Part shown: piece after piece, positions 15,001 through 30,000 of the stretch
Layout: each line of letters begins with the position of its first letter
Position numbering within the stretch: the stretch's first letter is position 1
Source of the DNA: Epiperipatus broadwayi
Taxonomy: Eukaryota > Onychophora > Udeonychophora > Euonychophora > Peripatidae
DNA: 64,000 nt
Assembly: GCA_028023455.1 (NCBI GenBank)
Contig: JAQFVV010006310.1
Coordinates: 3,412,001-3,476,000 of the forward strand
Reading direction: 5' to 3'
Notes under the pieces: model-generated
The model's input: only the letters and a program-made list of their open reading frames with translations
The model's database searches: none
Told to the model about the DNA's origin: nothing
Position numbers and translations under genes: made by a program

Positions 15001-18000
15001 GGAGATGTCATAATTTATAACAGAAGTTTTTAACGGTGTGAATAAACAATGAGTCAGTGAATTCAATACTTCGCAGCTCTGTTATATATGTGTCAATGTT
15101 ATTTTTTTGGTCAGACTCAAACTTACAGAGGTAGAAGTTTCGGTGTAGGAACGCTTCGAGTCCTGTGAATTTGTGTGCCATTAGTACGACTTTAGGTATA
15201 TAAAGCCATGCACATGAAGAGATTTATCAAGCATTTTATAATTCAGTATGCCAGTGTCAAGAAATCAAGAAATTTTACACCATTAAAACTATCTTCATTC
15301 TCTTTGGTCCATTTTAAAGAGGTGGGGAGTGTTAAGTTCTGCAAGATCTGGTTGAAAAGAATATCGGAGGCACAAATGAGAACATCACCTACGTATTTTA
15401 AGTATAATAATGTAGGGTACGATGAAAAGTATTTTGGTAGGTTCATTTCTTCGAATTAATTAAGAAATATATTGGAAATGATACCACTTACAGGAAGGCA
15501 CATAGGACAACCTTCCTCCATTTTATAATGTATGTTATTAAAGGAAGCAGTAATATCATTATGTAGACAGGTAAGAATGTCAATGATAAAGGTGCTTTTC
15601 TGGGCATTATAATCCGCTTGTCTAATAATTTGGATAGAGACTTTATAAGGGATAGAGCTATACAGCTCGATAATGTCCAGTGAAGCAAGACAGTCGTGGT
15701 TTGGAGCCAAATGTTTTTAATTTTTTCGATACATTCAAATGAAGACTTAACTGCGTATTTGCCAAAGCCAAATTGATTGATTAGCCACTAACCTATCTTT
15801 TTGCTGTTTTGAAATAGTAGGCTCCACTAAAATCGATCATAAGGCATAATAAGCAGTCAGTTTCATGAAGTTTAATGTTGGCAAATAATCTGGGAGGATT
15901 AACTACAGACGGATAAATGTTGTAGTATTCCCGTTTAGATATGGAGAATAGTGGTAGTACATTTATCTTTGTTTCTTTTAATGTTGTAAGAATCAAGTGG
16001 TGTGAATTTTAGATTATGGAGACTGTTAGTGTTCAATTTTAATTAGGTTTAAATATTTGTCGACATAATAATTTCACAACACAAGTAGTCGCATGGCTTT
16101 GATTAATAGATCTTCAATAGTCTTTTTTCCAATGCAAATAGATTATTTTTTAGACAATGAAAACACAATGGGCTAGCTATTCACAGTTACTGAATAGCAG
16201 GTTTACATCATTCGATTTTCTCTAGCCTCACATAGCTTTCATTCAGCAATACATTTGGAGTGCAAGATCAATGTCTTATTGCAATATTTTGACTTTCTAA
16301 ACTCTAGCTATCATTTTTATAAGAAATATGAAAACCCTACTTAACATTAATTGAAATAAATCTTTTATAAATTTTACTTTGAAAAAACATTTCATCTGCT
16401 AAACAATAGATTTTTTTGCCAAACGTTTACTTGAATTTGTTTTCCAAAATAATTAATTAGTACATTTGATAATCTGCTTTGTTTGCCAATATATAGTTAT
16501 TTTTACATTCTTTATATTTAAATTAAAAATGAGAAATGTTACTAAAAAAATACTTAAAATACCTAATAAAATTTCAAAACAATTTGTTTTTCTTTTTGGA
16601 CTTATAATTATACAAATATATTATTTAAAGAAGTAGTGATGTAATTTTTATTTCTTGACCATGCCAAACTAAAAACCTCAATCAGAAATTCTTTTTAATT
16701 ATTTTTTTATCTACACACATGCAATATGACATAAATCCTCATAATATTATAATAATTCAATTACTGAAAGTTTGAATATAACATACCACCTATATTTTAA
16801 AATTATAAAATCTAAATACATCTTTAAGTTTTAATAATACTAACCACTATGGTTTTAGGTAAATTGATACGATCAGCCATATTCCCAATTTCTCTAAATG
16901 CATTAATAAGTGCTCTATCAGAACTGGAAATCTGTAAAAACAAGAATTTACAAATTTTTTTATTTACTTACTTACTAAAATAGTATATAATCTAAACATT
17001 ACATTTTAAAAAAAGAAAATTTCCATTTAACTTTCAGAAATATTACCTAAGTATTCAAACTTATATAAATATGCTATAATAATGCTATGCTTTTTTTTTT
17101 TCATTTTATAAAACAGAATAAAAAAAAATATTTCAAATAATTTCATAATGCTAAAAGCACATTCAGATCAAGCGATGCAGTTAGTTTGCAAAAAAAAAAA
17201 AATTCTAACATTTGTTTTGTCCATCCATGAGTGATCCCATTTTTCTTAATATAATCATCCTTATTATCAGGATCATCTCTAAAAATCATGATTTTATTTC
17301 AGTCAGTATTTTGTAATTGACATATAAACATTCGAAAAGCGTTTTATCAGAAAAATTATCTTCTTTCTGTTAATACAACATACACAGAATATTTTTAATG
17401 ATTAGCAGCTCTTGCAAATAAGTATAATCATTTGTAAACTATAATAATTGTCACTGAAATGTAGTAAATTAAAAACAATACTTCATATGCAGATGTTACT
17501 TTTGACAAGTGCTTAGCACCAATTTAATGTTTTCAATATTTTTTTACCATGTATGAAGTAGTATTATCTTTAATCTATCAAATATAATCACTGTAACTCC
17601 AGAAAAAAAAATCAAAAACAATAAAAATGCAAACATTACAGAAAGCAGTTTGTTAAACACAAGTATATCCACATATATCACATGCAATACCATCTTTTAA
17701 TTCTACAGTAAACATTTCTTTTTGAAAAATGATATCTTGTCCAATTGTAGTTCACTGTTTTAGCCTCAGCTATATTCTACCAATGAAAGTACTCACACGA
17801 GAATACTTTTCAGATATAATCTTTATAATATAAACAGGATCTACTTTTCCACCATAGCAACTATGCTCAAATCATTATCATTCATTCGCATCCCATGCTC
17901 AATCTAGTGTGGATGAGCTTTTATAAAAATAAATTCAGTATGCCATATTATCAAGCTGAAGAACATACTGATTAATCTAATAATATTATCATCGTTAAAT

Positions 18001-21000
18001 TTTGTATTTTAAACTCATGTTATCTTGATAGGGATCCATATTTCGTTTCTCAATTTTATATAAAAAGTGGAATTAAATAACAATCTCATAAACAACTAAT
18101 TTAGTTGAGGTAGTTACAACAATAGTGTGAAATAATCTTTTAAATTGTTAAATCAGCAAACATTTGGGATCTGTGTTACTAAAAAAGCTAAAATCATATT
18201 CTAAAGCTGATAACCAGCCAAGCTAAAAGTTTGCAAAGATTTTTTTTTTTCATCAATGGCTGATAAAATTTCTAGTTTTTTGAAAATTAATTATTACACC
18301 AATAGACTGCCTTCAAAACATCAAAAACATTTTGTAACTCATACTTTGAAATGATAGGAGTAGCACAATCATATAAATACTAAAGCCCTAAAGTTGAAAT
18401 TTTTGTTTTACTTTTCATCATCATCAACCAATATCAATCCACTGCAGGATAAAGGTCTCTCCAAGTTCAATCCATCTTTTCCTATCTTTAGCTTCTCTTC
18501 TCCACATCGCCCCTGCACACTTTTTTATTTCATCCATCCATCTCACATGTGGTCTCTTTCTGGGTCTTTTACAATCTCTTGGAATCCATTTTAAAATTTC
18601 AATTGTTAATAGATGGACAATAGATGGTTTACTTTTAATCAATTCAAATTTTGCAAAAGGATTATCCCTTAATCATTAGTAATGAATATAACTTTTTTTT
18701 TTTTTAGAAAATTAGACCAAACTAAAAAAAAAACAGCAAAAGTCTGCCTACTTAACTGTAAAGAGAAAGAGCTGGATCACAATTCATAAACCTTGAGTTC
18801 CACAATTTGCCACTGTACACACAAAGTAAAATAATCTTGGGAATTCAAAAAAAATTGAACAAAGATCCATCGATCTTGAGTTATAGCATCTACTACTTTT
18901 ATCACTGCATTAAACTACCCAAGCCCATCTTCATTTGATGCATACAGCTAGTTATTTATTTATACTATTTATTCTATTAATATTGGCAACTATGAGCATA
19001 AACAAGTTATTAAATATGAAAAAACTGAGAATATATAATATTTTACAAACTAACAATCTTCAAATATTTATACTATTATAAGTAAAACTTTCTAGATTTA
19101 GTAGCCGCATTATTTGCAGATTTATTAAATAACTTTACAAAATGTAACTTGTAATAGTATACACTGAAGATTATTTTATGATCAAACTTTTACTATTTTC
19201 AAACAAAATTGATTAAACTATGTTCTCGGCTGTTACCTAATGAAATGACTTGACAATATAGAGAACTGCTTGCAGAAATATGGAATTATATTAAAGCCAG
19301 GTTAATTGATGCACTCATATTCAATAAAACAAAATGATTTTGAAAATATTAAATAACCAATAAACATATATTAAAAAAACAAATATAAGCAAAAGAGAGC
19401 ACTAAAAAAATTATACGTACCGTCCTTCTATTCTGATATTTAGCAACTCCTGTTTCATCAAAACTAGCATCGCCTGTACCTCGACCAATAATAGTAGAAA
19501 GATCACTACCATTCAGTAAAGGATTCTGAAATATTGTCCAATAGTTTACAAGTACAGCAATGAGATATTTTAAATAATCTTATATATTTTTTTTAATTAG
19601 TTAAAACATCAAACTTACTTTTTAAAATATTTAAATTATCTGTCAGCAGAAAATGATTTTAGTGACTCAATTTAAAAATAATTCAAATTATTGAAATTTA
19701 GTACAATATTAAATTTAGAAAATAAATTAGAAAATGAAATGTAATAATCAATACAGAATTTATCCAAACAAAATCCAAAAAGCAATTCATTAATAAAACT
19801 CCGATCATGTTGTAGTAGTTAACGACTGACATGTATGACACCAAGAGTTAAATAAGTTTAAATTTGCATGCACAAGGTGCTACTATCAACCTTACTCAGG
19901 CTACTACTAAATATGCAAGGTTCCTCAATTTAACTGTAGTAATATCAGAACAACATAAGAGTATTCAGAGTTCTTTGATAAAAAAAGTTTTATTATTTGA
20001 AGAGCATACTACATTCTAGTATTAGAAATAACAAAGTTGAGGTGCTATCCAAAAACTCTTAATTCTCAAATTTGGCATAATTCTATTGCATTAGAACAAA
20101 CAGGCATTTGAGATGTTTACATATTTTGCATTAGTTTCTGACCTTAGATTTTTGGCTAACTTTAAAAGCTTTACAATTCCAAATTTAGAAATATTAAAAA
20201 TCAAAAGAAACACTATCTTCTCAATTAAATCAAGATCATCATAGAGCAATATAAAAAGTTGTTATATATTTTCAAATGATGACACTGAAAACTAATGTAA
20301 AAACTAAATAATTTTCTAGATTCATAACTTCTAAATTCAAGTCTTAAAACATTTAAATAAAGACATATAAAAAAAACATGTCATGCAAGATGCATGTCTG
20401 GAAAATCAGTCTTCACCAGTTGGGCCACATCTTTGTCTATATTTCTTCATCATCATTGAGTAATATTTATCCTTACCAAAATATTACAACTAAAATTACA
20501 AATGTGATATTATTTGAATACATTCATTTTGATAATATTGTCTAAGATAAATGTTAAAGATTATAACTATTATCACTTTATTAGCCTACAAGTTATTAAT
20601 AATAATAATTCAGCCCAGATATAAATTTTGAATTCAGTTAAAGGTTACTATATCCAATTATTAAATTGCAGCATGAATTTAATACAAACATATTCAAGAT
20701 ATACATAAAAAGCAAATGATCTTTAAGATGCATTTCTGGCAGAATTAATCTTTACCACTTGGCATAGAGTTTTCCCTACATATGTTTACCATTTATAGTT
20801 TATTATTTATCTATAACAAACTATTACAATTCAATTTATAAGTTTGACATAATGTGAATATCCATATTTCGATGACAACAAATAAAAAATAAATTCTCAC
20901 TTTTTTTCTCTCAAATAAACAAATTTTTTAAGTTGTCTCATTTCAGCCATATTTCACTATTATCTTTAATATGAATTGCTCAACAGCAGTTATAGTTTAG

Positions 21001-24000
21001 ATAAAGCCTGGCTTAGCAAATAATAAAGTTTTAGACTTAAATTTATTCCTGTATTTGAATTTCAGTTTTCTTATATAAATTCATATATGCTGACCCGGGC
21101 GGGATGGGATCGCTATGATTATATTAAATCTCGATCCAATCCAGCTGCATTCTTTCAACACAGCACAGCAGCCCCTCAGGTGGAGAAGTATAATACCCAA
21201 AGGTACTTATAACCAGACTGACCCTATACAAGGCATAACATGTGGCCACATTCCAGGTTATAGAACTTCTCGACTGCTAAATTCAAACCCCTGCCATCCA
21301 AAGCATTCAGGCGCCAGCTAATCACAAGATATAATTAGCATGCCTGGCTGACAGATAAACAAATTTAGCACTGATTCGTCCTGCTAGTTCTTTATTTAAT
21401 TATAGGAAAGAAAATATAATAGACCGCTTAATGTCTACACTTAACTAAAGACTGGTTATTACTAAAAAAAAAAGAAACTGACCAAAGTAATTAGCAGACA
21501 GATAATTTATTCTATTTTTTAAAAAAAACATAATACTAAAATATTATAACAAAAGCATTATACATTTGTTTTAATTATACTCTTAATAAAATACGTAATA
21601 ATAAAGATTGATTCAATTACATATAATCTGAATAAGCACACACACTTGAAATACAATTCGTTACCTACAGGAAAGCTTTGCACATATCAATTAAATAATT
21701 TATGAAAGATTAAATATGCACGCACATACTAGGGTTTGTGATACTTATAGGGAACACTTATTTATAGAACCTTTCAACGTTTAACACAGTCTTTTATATG
21801 AATATTATCAATCTATGAATGGGATATGAAATTGATAATTACCTAGGATTTTGGTCACTCTGTACTCCGATAGGCTTCTTGCTCTCTCCTACTGTATGAA
21901 TTTGGATTACCAACCGGTTGGATTTGGATTTGTTTAATGGTTGTAGCTCCTGGCTGATTCCTACATTCATGAAGATAGACATTTCCCATTGCTCAGATCA
22001 TTATACAGACATGGCTCTTAGATAATGGGTTTCTGGTGTTCTGGAAGGCCAGGACTGGAGGCTAACTGCATATTCCAGTAACTGCTTAGCACTGCATGTT
22101 AATAATATGATCACAATTTTAATCTCACGATTGCTATCAATTAAGAGTCATGAGAAGCAGAATGCTCGAATAATAGATTTCAGTCTTTCTATGTGAGTCC
22201 TTATTGTTCCTCCGATTATAGCTGCCATCTATTTTAATTAATTTTATTAATTATATCCTATTGTATTTTGATCTGCATATTTGCGGAGATTAATCTAGCT
22301 TTAGCTATCGTTTTAATTATTTCCCATTGTTTTTATTTGCTGCATTTTATAGTTATTGTTCCCATTCTTTTATTTATCGTTCGAGCAATCTTTGAGAAAA
22401 TTTAAGATTATATTATATCTTTCCTTGTACATATTAACTCAATTTCACTTTTACACACATACATTTCCTTTTTATTTTCTTTACGTAAACTTCATGAAAA
22501 GAGAGAACTCTAATTTTGATTTTTTATTTATTTATTTTTAAACTAGTAAACTTATACTAATAAATGACACAGCGTTTTGCCTTTTGGCAATCTGCAATTA
22601 TAAAAAAATCTTTTTAAACTCAACTTTTCTTAAATTCTTCTAAATTATTTATTATATGAGATTTTTACTGCAATCATTTCTTTATAAAAAATTCCGTAGT
22701 ATTTTTGTTTAAAATCCTTTAACTACTTATAAATTCTTTTATATTAACATTTTACTTTTATAAAATTCACGAACATGTAACGCTGTTCATTAGCAGTACA
22801 ATACATGACATTTTTTATACCTCAGCTGCTCCAACACGAGCTGGATCGTTAGTGGCTTTTTCATTGTTAAAAGTCCTCCATTCTGAACCAACATCTATAA
22901 CTCTTAAAAAAAAAAGAGAGAGAGATTAAAAACATAATTTAATTTTGTTTGCAAAATGATCTAATGAAACTAAAGCTGACAAAAAAAAAATACCTATCTC
23001 CAACTACCAACCCACATTCAGGACAAATCATATCCCCTGCTCGGTAATCCTCAATAAGAGGAGCTTCTGGGTGATACAAACAGTAAATTTTACTCTGAGT
23101 TTCTCTGAAAAAAAAAAACTATTTTAAACTGCTATGCTTTCACATAAATACTATAAAATATAATGAGATTTGTATCCATGTAATTAATAAACAAAATGAA
23201 CATCAATTATGATGTAATCACAACTACCAATTAAAATAGGAAATACAAAATGAAATCATATGACCTAGTAAGTAATGATAGCACTTGATTAATTTATGTT
23301 AAGCTATAAGAGTTTAATACTAAAGCTGATATTTGAGAAGAAAATAAGACTAGACACTTCAAATGTGTGACAATTTGAAGTATAACAACTCTACTATCCG
23401 ATCATATTTACATATAAAGTATATGACCTGATTTAACGCTAATATATCAGCTTGAGTATTAACTAGAAATGGTCCTTTTTGCTTAATGTAGATCAAACAA
23501 ATGATTATTGATATACTCAATTCTGCTATCTACCTTCTATTTTATATTTGATTCTTTAAAACATTGCATCTAGGCCTTGAAATGATAATGGGATAACTAA
23601 TTGATAAATTTAAAATTTAACATACTTTACATATCTAAAATATAGGTTCATATACAATTAAAAAATAGAGCAGAAAATAAAAATTAAACATACACACCAC
23701 CGCATGTTACAATAAATACCTTATTTTTAAAGAAATGAATTTAAAAATAAATTTTGTGTCTTCATTGATACTGTTAACATGCTTTTATTTGGAAAATAAA
23801 TGTAAACATAAAACTTGAGAATTGTTAATTTAAATTGTTTTATTTATATTTTTTTTTTTTTTTTTAAATAAAAAAAAAGTAAAACTCTTTAAGTTCTTCA
23901 TTCAGATCTCAGGTCTTTTATGATGGAAAAAAGAAAATTAAGGGTTAGTTTCGTGGCTGCCAAATTACTATCCATATGAAGCTTTTTAAAATGCTTTATT

Positions 24001-27000
24001 GATTTTGGAAAATCGGTTTGATTGTCTGTTAACTTGATCTTTTTCAAGTTGGAATGAAATTTTAAAATCGAGGTTCAATATATTTTAAATACAATAGAAT
24101 TGCTTGAAAATTGATATATAACTAAGTTATACCACTCTAATCCATTTGAAACATATTTTTTTCAGTATGTAAACTATTTTGAGAGATATGGAAGAGAGGG
24201 TGGAGAAAATATAAAAAATATTCATTAACTTTGCGTATTGTCATTAATAATTATTCTTAGAACTTTCATTTGTTTTAAATAATAATCACGAGAGGGCATT
24301 AATTTTTTTTCAATTGAATAACATTTTAATTTAATTAGGGTAATTACAGAAATAAAGAGCAGTTTTAAGCAATACGTGTACAAAGAATGGTAGTTTGTTT
24401 CAATTTAAAAATTTGATTAAAACTCTAAATGAAATTTAAAATAAACATTGATTATATTTAATAAAAACATAATTTACAAGTGCAATAGCCAGACATGCAT
24501 TTGATTAATTACTTTTAAAAATAAAGCTGTGGGTGTATGAAATTTCAGACATTTTGATGTCAAATATATCAAAAAATTACAATGTTTTAAGCAATAAGCA
24601 TACTAGAAATATACATTTTGTGTCATAGTTTATTTCAATTTACTGATTTGATTAAAATTTGAATTAAAATTTAAAATAAACATTTATTATACTGTATTTA
24701 AAAAAAAAAAAATTAAACATACACACATGTATTATAATGTATACAAGGTATATGTTTTAATGTTACAGAATGGAGAGGGATTCATGAGCATTTCAAAATT
24801 TTGTATCTTTAGGAAGGCAGCATTTTAGAATTTTTCTTTACTCAAAAGATTGCAGAAAAAAAATTGTTTTAAATGACATTTAATTACTGGCCATTGCAAC
24901 TGCCTTTTTCCCTTTGTAAAGTGAAAATTTTTACTTCTAAGTTCCAAAAAATTTGACATTAAAATGTGTGAAATTTCATCTGCCCTCTGTTCTTTATTTC
25001 TGAATTATTCTAATAATAATAAAATGGTTTAAAAAATATTAAATTGAAAGAAAAAAAATTATACTGCCATCTCACTAAATTTAAAATATATAGACTACCT
25101 TTTCTGTATAAATGTCCAGAACATTTACATGAATATTACAATTACACAGAAAAGAGAAAAAAATCTTTGGTATTGAATTATGTAAAAAATAAAATAATAA
25201 AATTTATACTAATTAAAACATACATTTAAAAATGTATACACATGTATTATTATGTAAAGTACATTACAGTTTTACATTTTCATTTACTATGCCAATATTA
25301 AAAACTTAAAAATAGTAGAGATAAAAAAAAATTTTTTATATTAAATGCTTATATTGATAGTGCATTAAAAAAAAAATTGTTTCTTCAACCACAATTGGAG
25401 TTGTTAGATTAAATTTGAAATAAAAGCATGATGGGACAGGATCCAGAAATTAATTAAGTCCATTCCAAAGCATTTAATATAAAAATAAATTTTTATCTCT
25501 TATTATTTTTTTAAATAAAAAAAAAACAACTATCAGAAGAAGGAAATCTGACAAATTTCATTTTAACTTTCTTTTAATTTGTTGTTGTTTCAAAGTCAAC
25601 CAGTTCAATTTTATTTGGATTGTTTGTTTTATTTGTAATTTGTATTGAATGTAGTGGACAATTAGTTTTCATAAAAGTCAAAAACATTTACAATTGACCA
25701 CAAATCCTCTCTCCCTCACTTTTTAAAAACCAAATAATTTTTTTTTAATTTTAAAGACAAATAATAAGAATAAAAATTCCAAACACAAATCTGTTAATTA
25801 TAAATAAGAAGTTGTTTGAAATTATACATAAATTAATTTGTAAATCAATGTTACTGTAACTTACAACTGACAGGATTTTTTTCCTCTCTCAGTTCCCTCA
25901 CTCCCCATTTTCTTAAAACCAAAAAAGAAATTGAAGACTAAACAATATTAAAAATTTGGAAGGGGAGGGGGGCTGTCAATGACAAATGATAAGAAGTTTT
26001 AGATTACACACTGAATTTACATATACTTAGGCGTTTAGATATAATTATAGGAGATTTGAACAGACTTTCATACTCCCTTCAGCTAACCACTCTATGGTTG
26101 ATACACATGACCACACATTTGTGAAAAAGATAAATGATCTCCAATATACATATTTTGTTCTGAACCAGCACTCATCAATTAGTCCAGATCATCTCCCACA
26201 CACATAATCAGTGCTCAGTTTATATTGAAGATCTTTTATCTTCTTAATGTGTGCCGTGTGTATCGGTTGAATGAGATGAGTGGATAACTGAAGGGAAAGT
26301 CTGTGTTCAAATCCTCTGTATTTAAATTATATAGTAGTATTATAATAAATCCCTTCAAAATCAAAAGAATCTTAAATTTATCAGTCATTTGAGTATTATT
26401 TCATGACTATTACACTGGCTAATCAAACACTAAATATTTTTCTGATTCAAGCAGTATTGTTTACTATAATATGGGGGGGGGATTTTCTCATTTTAATTAA
26501 ATTACTACAATTAATTAAATAATAACATATCTAATCCTATTTACTACTGATTTGTGAGACCGATATTGGCTAATCAAACATTAAATACTGTTTCTGACTC
26601 AGCAGTCTTGTTCTGTCCCCTTTTTGTCTTTCTTTCTTTTCTTTTTTTTTGCTTTAAATATCCTGACTTAAGTTATGATCTCAATTGTAGAATGGCTAAA
26701 TCTAAAATTCAGTCCAAGGATCATGGTCTAATTGTCACTGCTGGTGCTTGAATTTACTATTAATTTCTGAATAATAAAGTGGCAGGCTCTGGACTTCAGG
26801 CATATAGAACATGGCTCTGCTCTTTTCATTATCAGTTCCTTGAATTTCTTACAAATTACCAAGAAATATTGATAATGGAATTGTGTGTTTGTGGAATTAC
26901 ATTTCCATTCTTCATTTATATGTAAAGCAATTCTGGTTCTTAGATTTTCTTTCCTTTTTTTTTTTATTCAAAAATATAACGTATGCAAAATTCTCACTTT

Positions 27001-30000
27001 CAACTTCTAGAAAATAATGATAGGGACAGTTTTAAGTCTGAGATTTCTATTTAACTATCAATAAAAGTAGTATGAAATTATAACACTAAATTGGCTATAA
27101 TTTTAAATAAACTAGAAAGCAGAAGTGAAATTATATTAGAATATAAATTATGATTAGACAAAACTAAATCATCTTAACACAATACTTATCAACAATACCA
27201 AGGTACTAGATGAAATAAATAAACATTGGTAGATCAGAAGATAATTATAGACTTAAGAAAAATCATGTGAAATAGTTCTTTACTAATCCTACCTATTGAT
27301 TTATCTTTGAAGGTCATAAAATGTGAGCAATGCAAATGCCCAACGTCCTTTCCATATGTTCTTGCCATTGCAGCTACAACCAACATGCATTATCCAGCAT
27401 AGTGAGTTTATTGGCTTTTATCTCTGAGTCTCCTATCTGATATTTCTTAAATAAAATAATAGCTGGATTTTTTTAAATATAAAATATGTGAATGTTTATT
27501 CTTCATATTTACAATTAGGACAATCAAAAATAGAGGCAGTTGGCAACCAAAAAAGATGCTAAGAATATTGGCTTATAAACATAAGCTGACATTTGATAAT
27601 GTCATTTATATTTAACTACCTACAAGTATAGATCATTTTCAAGTGAAGGAAAATTATAAAATAGAAGAAGTATTAAGTTATATTAAATGAGACATGTTCA
27701 GACTCACCAGAAGAAATGATGAAGATGTATATGATTTCCAAAGTGAATACATACTCCATTATAAACACAAGAGAGTAGAATTTATTGTGAATAAAAATTG
27801 AAGGAGAAACAGTAACTAATGGAATTTATTATAAATAAAAAATGAAAGAGAAACATCATGGAATCCATAAAAAAAAAAAAGTTAAGATTAATGGAAATAT
27901 CAAATGCAGATAAATGAGATTTATGGATCTAACAAATTTTTCCTTATTCTGATACAGTAGAGCTTATTTATGGATGAACAAAATAGTTTTGATCATGCCA
28001 ATCACTGTAAAATTATCATGAAAGAGATATAATGCAAGAAATGGAAAACAGTTATAAGCTGAAAGTGCTGGAATGAAATTTGGAAATAGAATAAATGAGA
28101 ACACCCTTATGGAATTTGTGAAAAAAGCAAATTTTTTTATTTAAATGAATTCACTTTGGAAAAAAATCTCAAGTGAAAATGAACATGATAGCATATCCAA
28201 ATAAAAATAAAGATGGGTTATATTTTGATTAATAGAAAATATATATTTTAAGATTGCATTATTAAGGTAGTTATAAGATTCAACACAAAAAGAAATCATC
28301 ACTTCTCTTCTCAATTATAGATTAATAGACAGCATAATAATTCAACCTTCTCTCTACTATCAAATCTATAAATGTAGAACTTCATATGTTGGCTTTCCTT
28401 CCACCACTCTCTCTAGCAACAATATCATTCTAAAGGTCTCATCAAGAACCAAGCTAATTGATGCTTATTTGTTCAATGATCTCCAGGCTATTCTCTCACC
28501 CCCTACTCAAACTATCACCTCCTCATTTTTCATTCGATCATATGTACTGTATCTTCATCATAAAGTACCACCCTACCATATCTCAAAGGTTTTTAGTTGT
28601 TTTTTTTCCTGAACCCCTGACCTATATAAAACCAAATCCAGATGCAACTTTATGAAATGTTTTTTAACCGAGGAATATATTTCTTAGATGTTAACAATTC
28701 TCATAAAAAAAAAAAGCTGCTTTGGCTGGGTGTTTAGAATTTATGTCATGCTTCTTACATGTAATGTTATTAATCTTCCCACATTACTTCTCTTATTCAC
28801 AATGTGGGCATCTGATTTCCCTTTCTAGCACAATTCGTTATCTTTGTCTTTTGCCTATTAATTTTTATATCACAAATTTTCCTCAATAGATCAAATCCAA
28901 TATCAATTGTAAATCATAATCATTCTCTATGACTAAAACCATATCATCCCCTAAATGTACAGGACTAAACAAACTGTAATTTATTTTCTATCTGCCTTTA
29001 CATTATCATTAAATTTTCTCATACGGTCTTCAATATAAATACTGAAAAGCATCATGTCTTACTTATCTTATTCTAGTCCCATTTCTTTCTTTTACCACAA
29101 TGACAACAAAAACATTATTTTTCAATCTATAAAATCTATTTTCATATTCCCTAATATTCTAAACATCATGTTTTAATGTTTTAACAAATGCCTTTTTTAT
29201 ATCAATGAAAGCATTACTAGTCGTAAGGACTTGTTAAATAATATACAAAGGTTAAAAATTACTATTTAGGTAACTATTTCTCCATAATCCAAACTGATTA
29301 TATAAATTTTTCTCATACCTATTTTCAATTCAAAATTTGTGTTTACATTTGTGTATTTCATCACATTTCTTGGCTCCACTTTCAGGGTTTGGGGACTGCT
29401 ATCATTAAATACTTTTTTTTTTTTAATTTAAGGGCATCTTAGTAATTTGTAAATTATTTTCTTCTATTCCAGAATTTATATCACAGATTTAAATCTATCT
29501 ATTCCTATACTTTCCCCATCTTTAATTCTTCAGATGTCTTTTCAAATTCAAACTTCAAAATTAGTAATCCATTATAATCGACCTGGAACTTTCCTAATCA
29601 CCGAGTTTCCTAATTTATTTATCTATCTATATATATTCATACCATTGTTTCACAATTTCATCCTTATCAATACTTCCTTTTTTTTATAATTACACTCAAT
29701 GTTTTGTTTCCAACTTTAAATTGCCTTCTAATATTATATATTTTTTCTGTTTCCTCTTTTCATATATTTTTCTAATTCTTTTACTTAATTTTATTTTGCA
29801 CTTCTAGCTTCTCTACTAAATGTAGTTCTTCGCTTAATTTATGAATAATAAGATAATAAGAACAAATAGGGACTTTCACATTCACTGTTAATAACTTATT
29901 CTTGAATTGCCCTCCATAAAATTCAAATTGTTCCCTGTTAAAAACCATTGATTTAATAATCTGCATTTACTTTTATTCTCATAGCTTTCCATTTTATTTC

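Larger units (their letters stand above)
7496..16844 (-). other. 9.3-kb TFIIB intron
   Basis: Houses a decayed plus-strand RTE copy, a decayed minus-strand PLE and SINE fragments (listed separately). Between 9,400 and 11,200 I see only AT-rich unique-looking DNA with poly-A runs; short ORFs there have no recognisable motif. Confidence 0.6.
16932..19420 (-). other. TFIIB intron between exons 4 and 5
   Basis: Holds a truncated RTE 3' end and two SINE fragments (listed). The rest is AT-rich with poly-A/T runs; no gene seen. Confidence 0.6.

Noticed and set aside
22356-22541. Short Phe/Tyr-rich plus-strand ORF and many similar ones (33,910, 34,140, 39,216, 47,006, 53,810)
   Set aside because: Low-complexity translations of AT-rich DNA or antisense shadows of the RTE and PLE frames.
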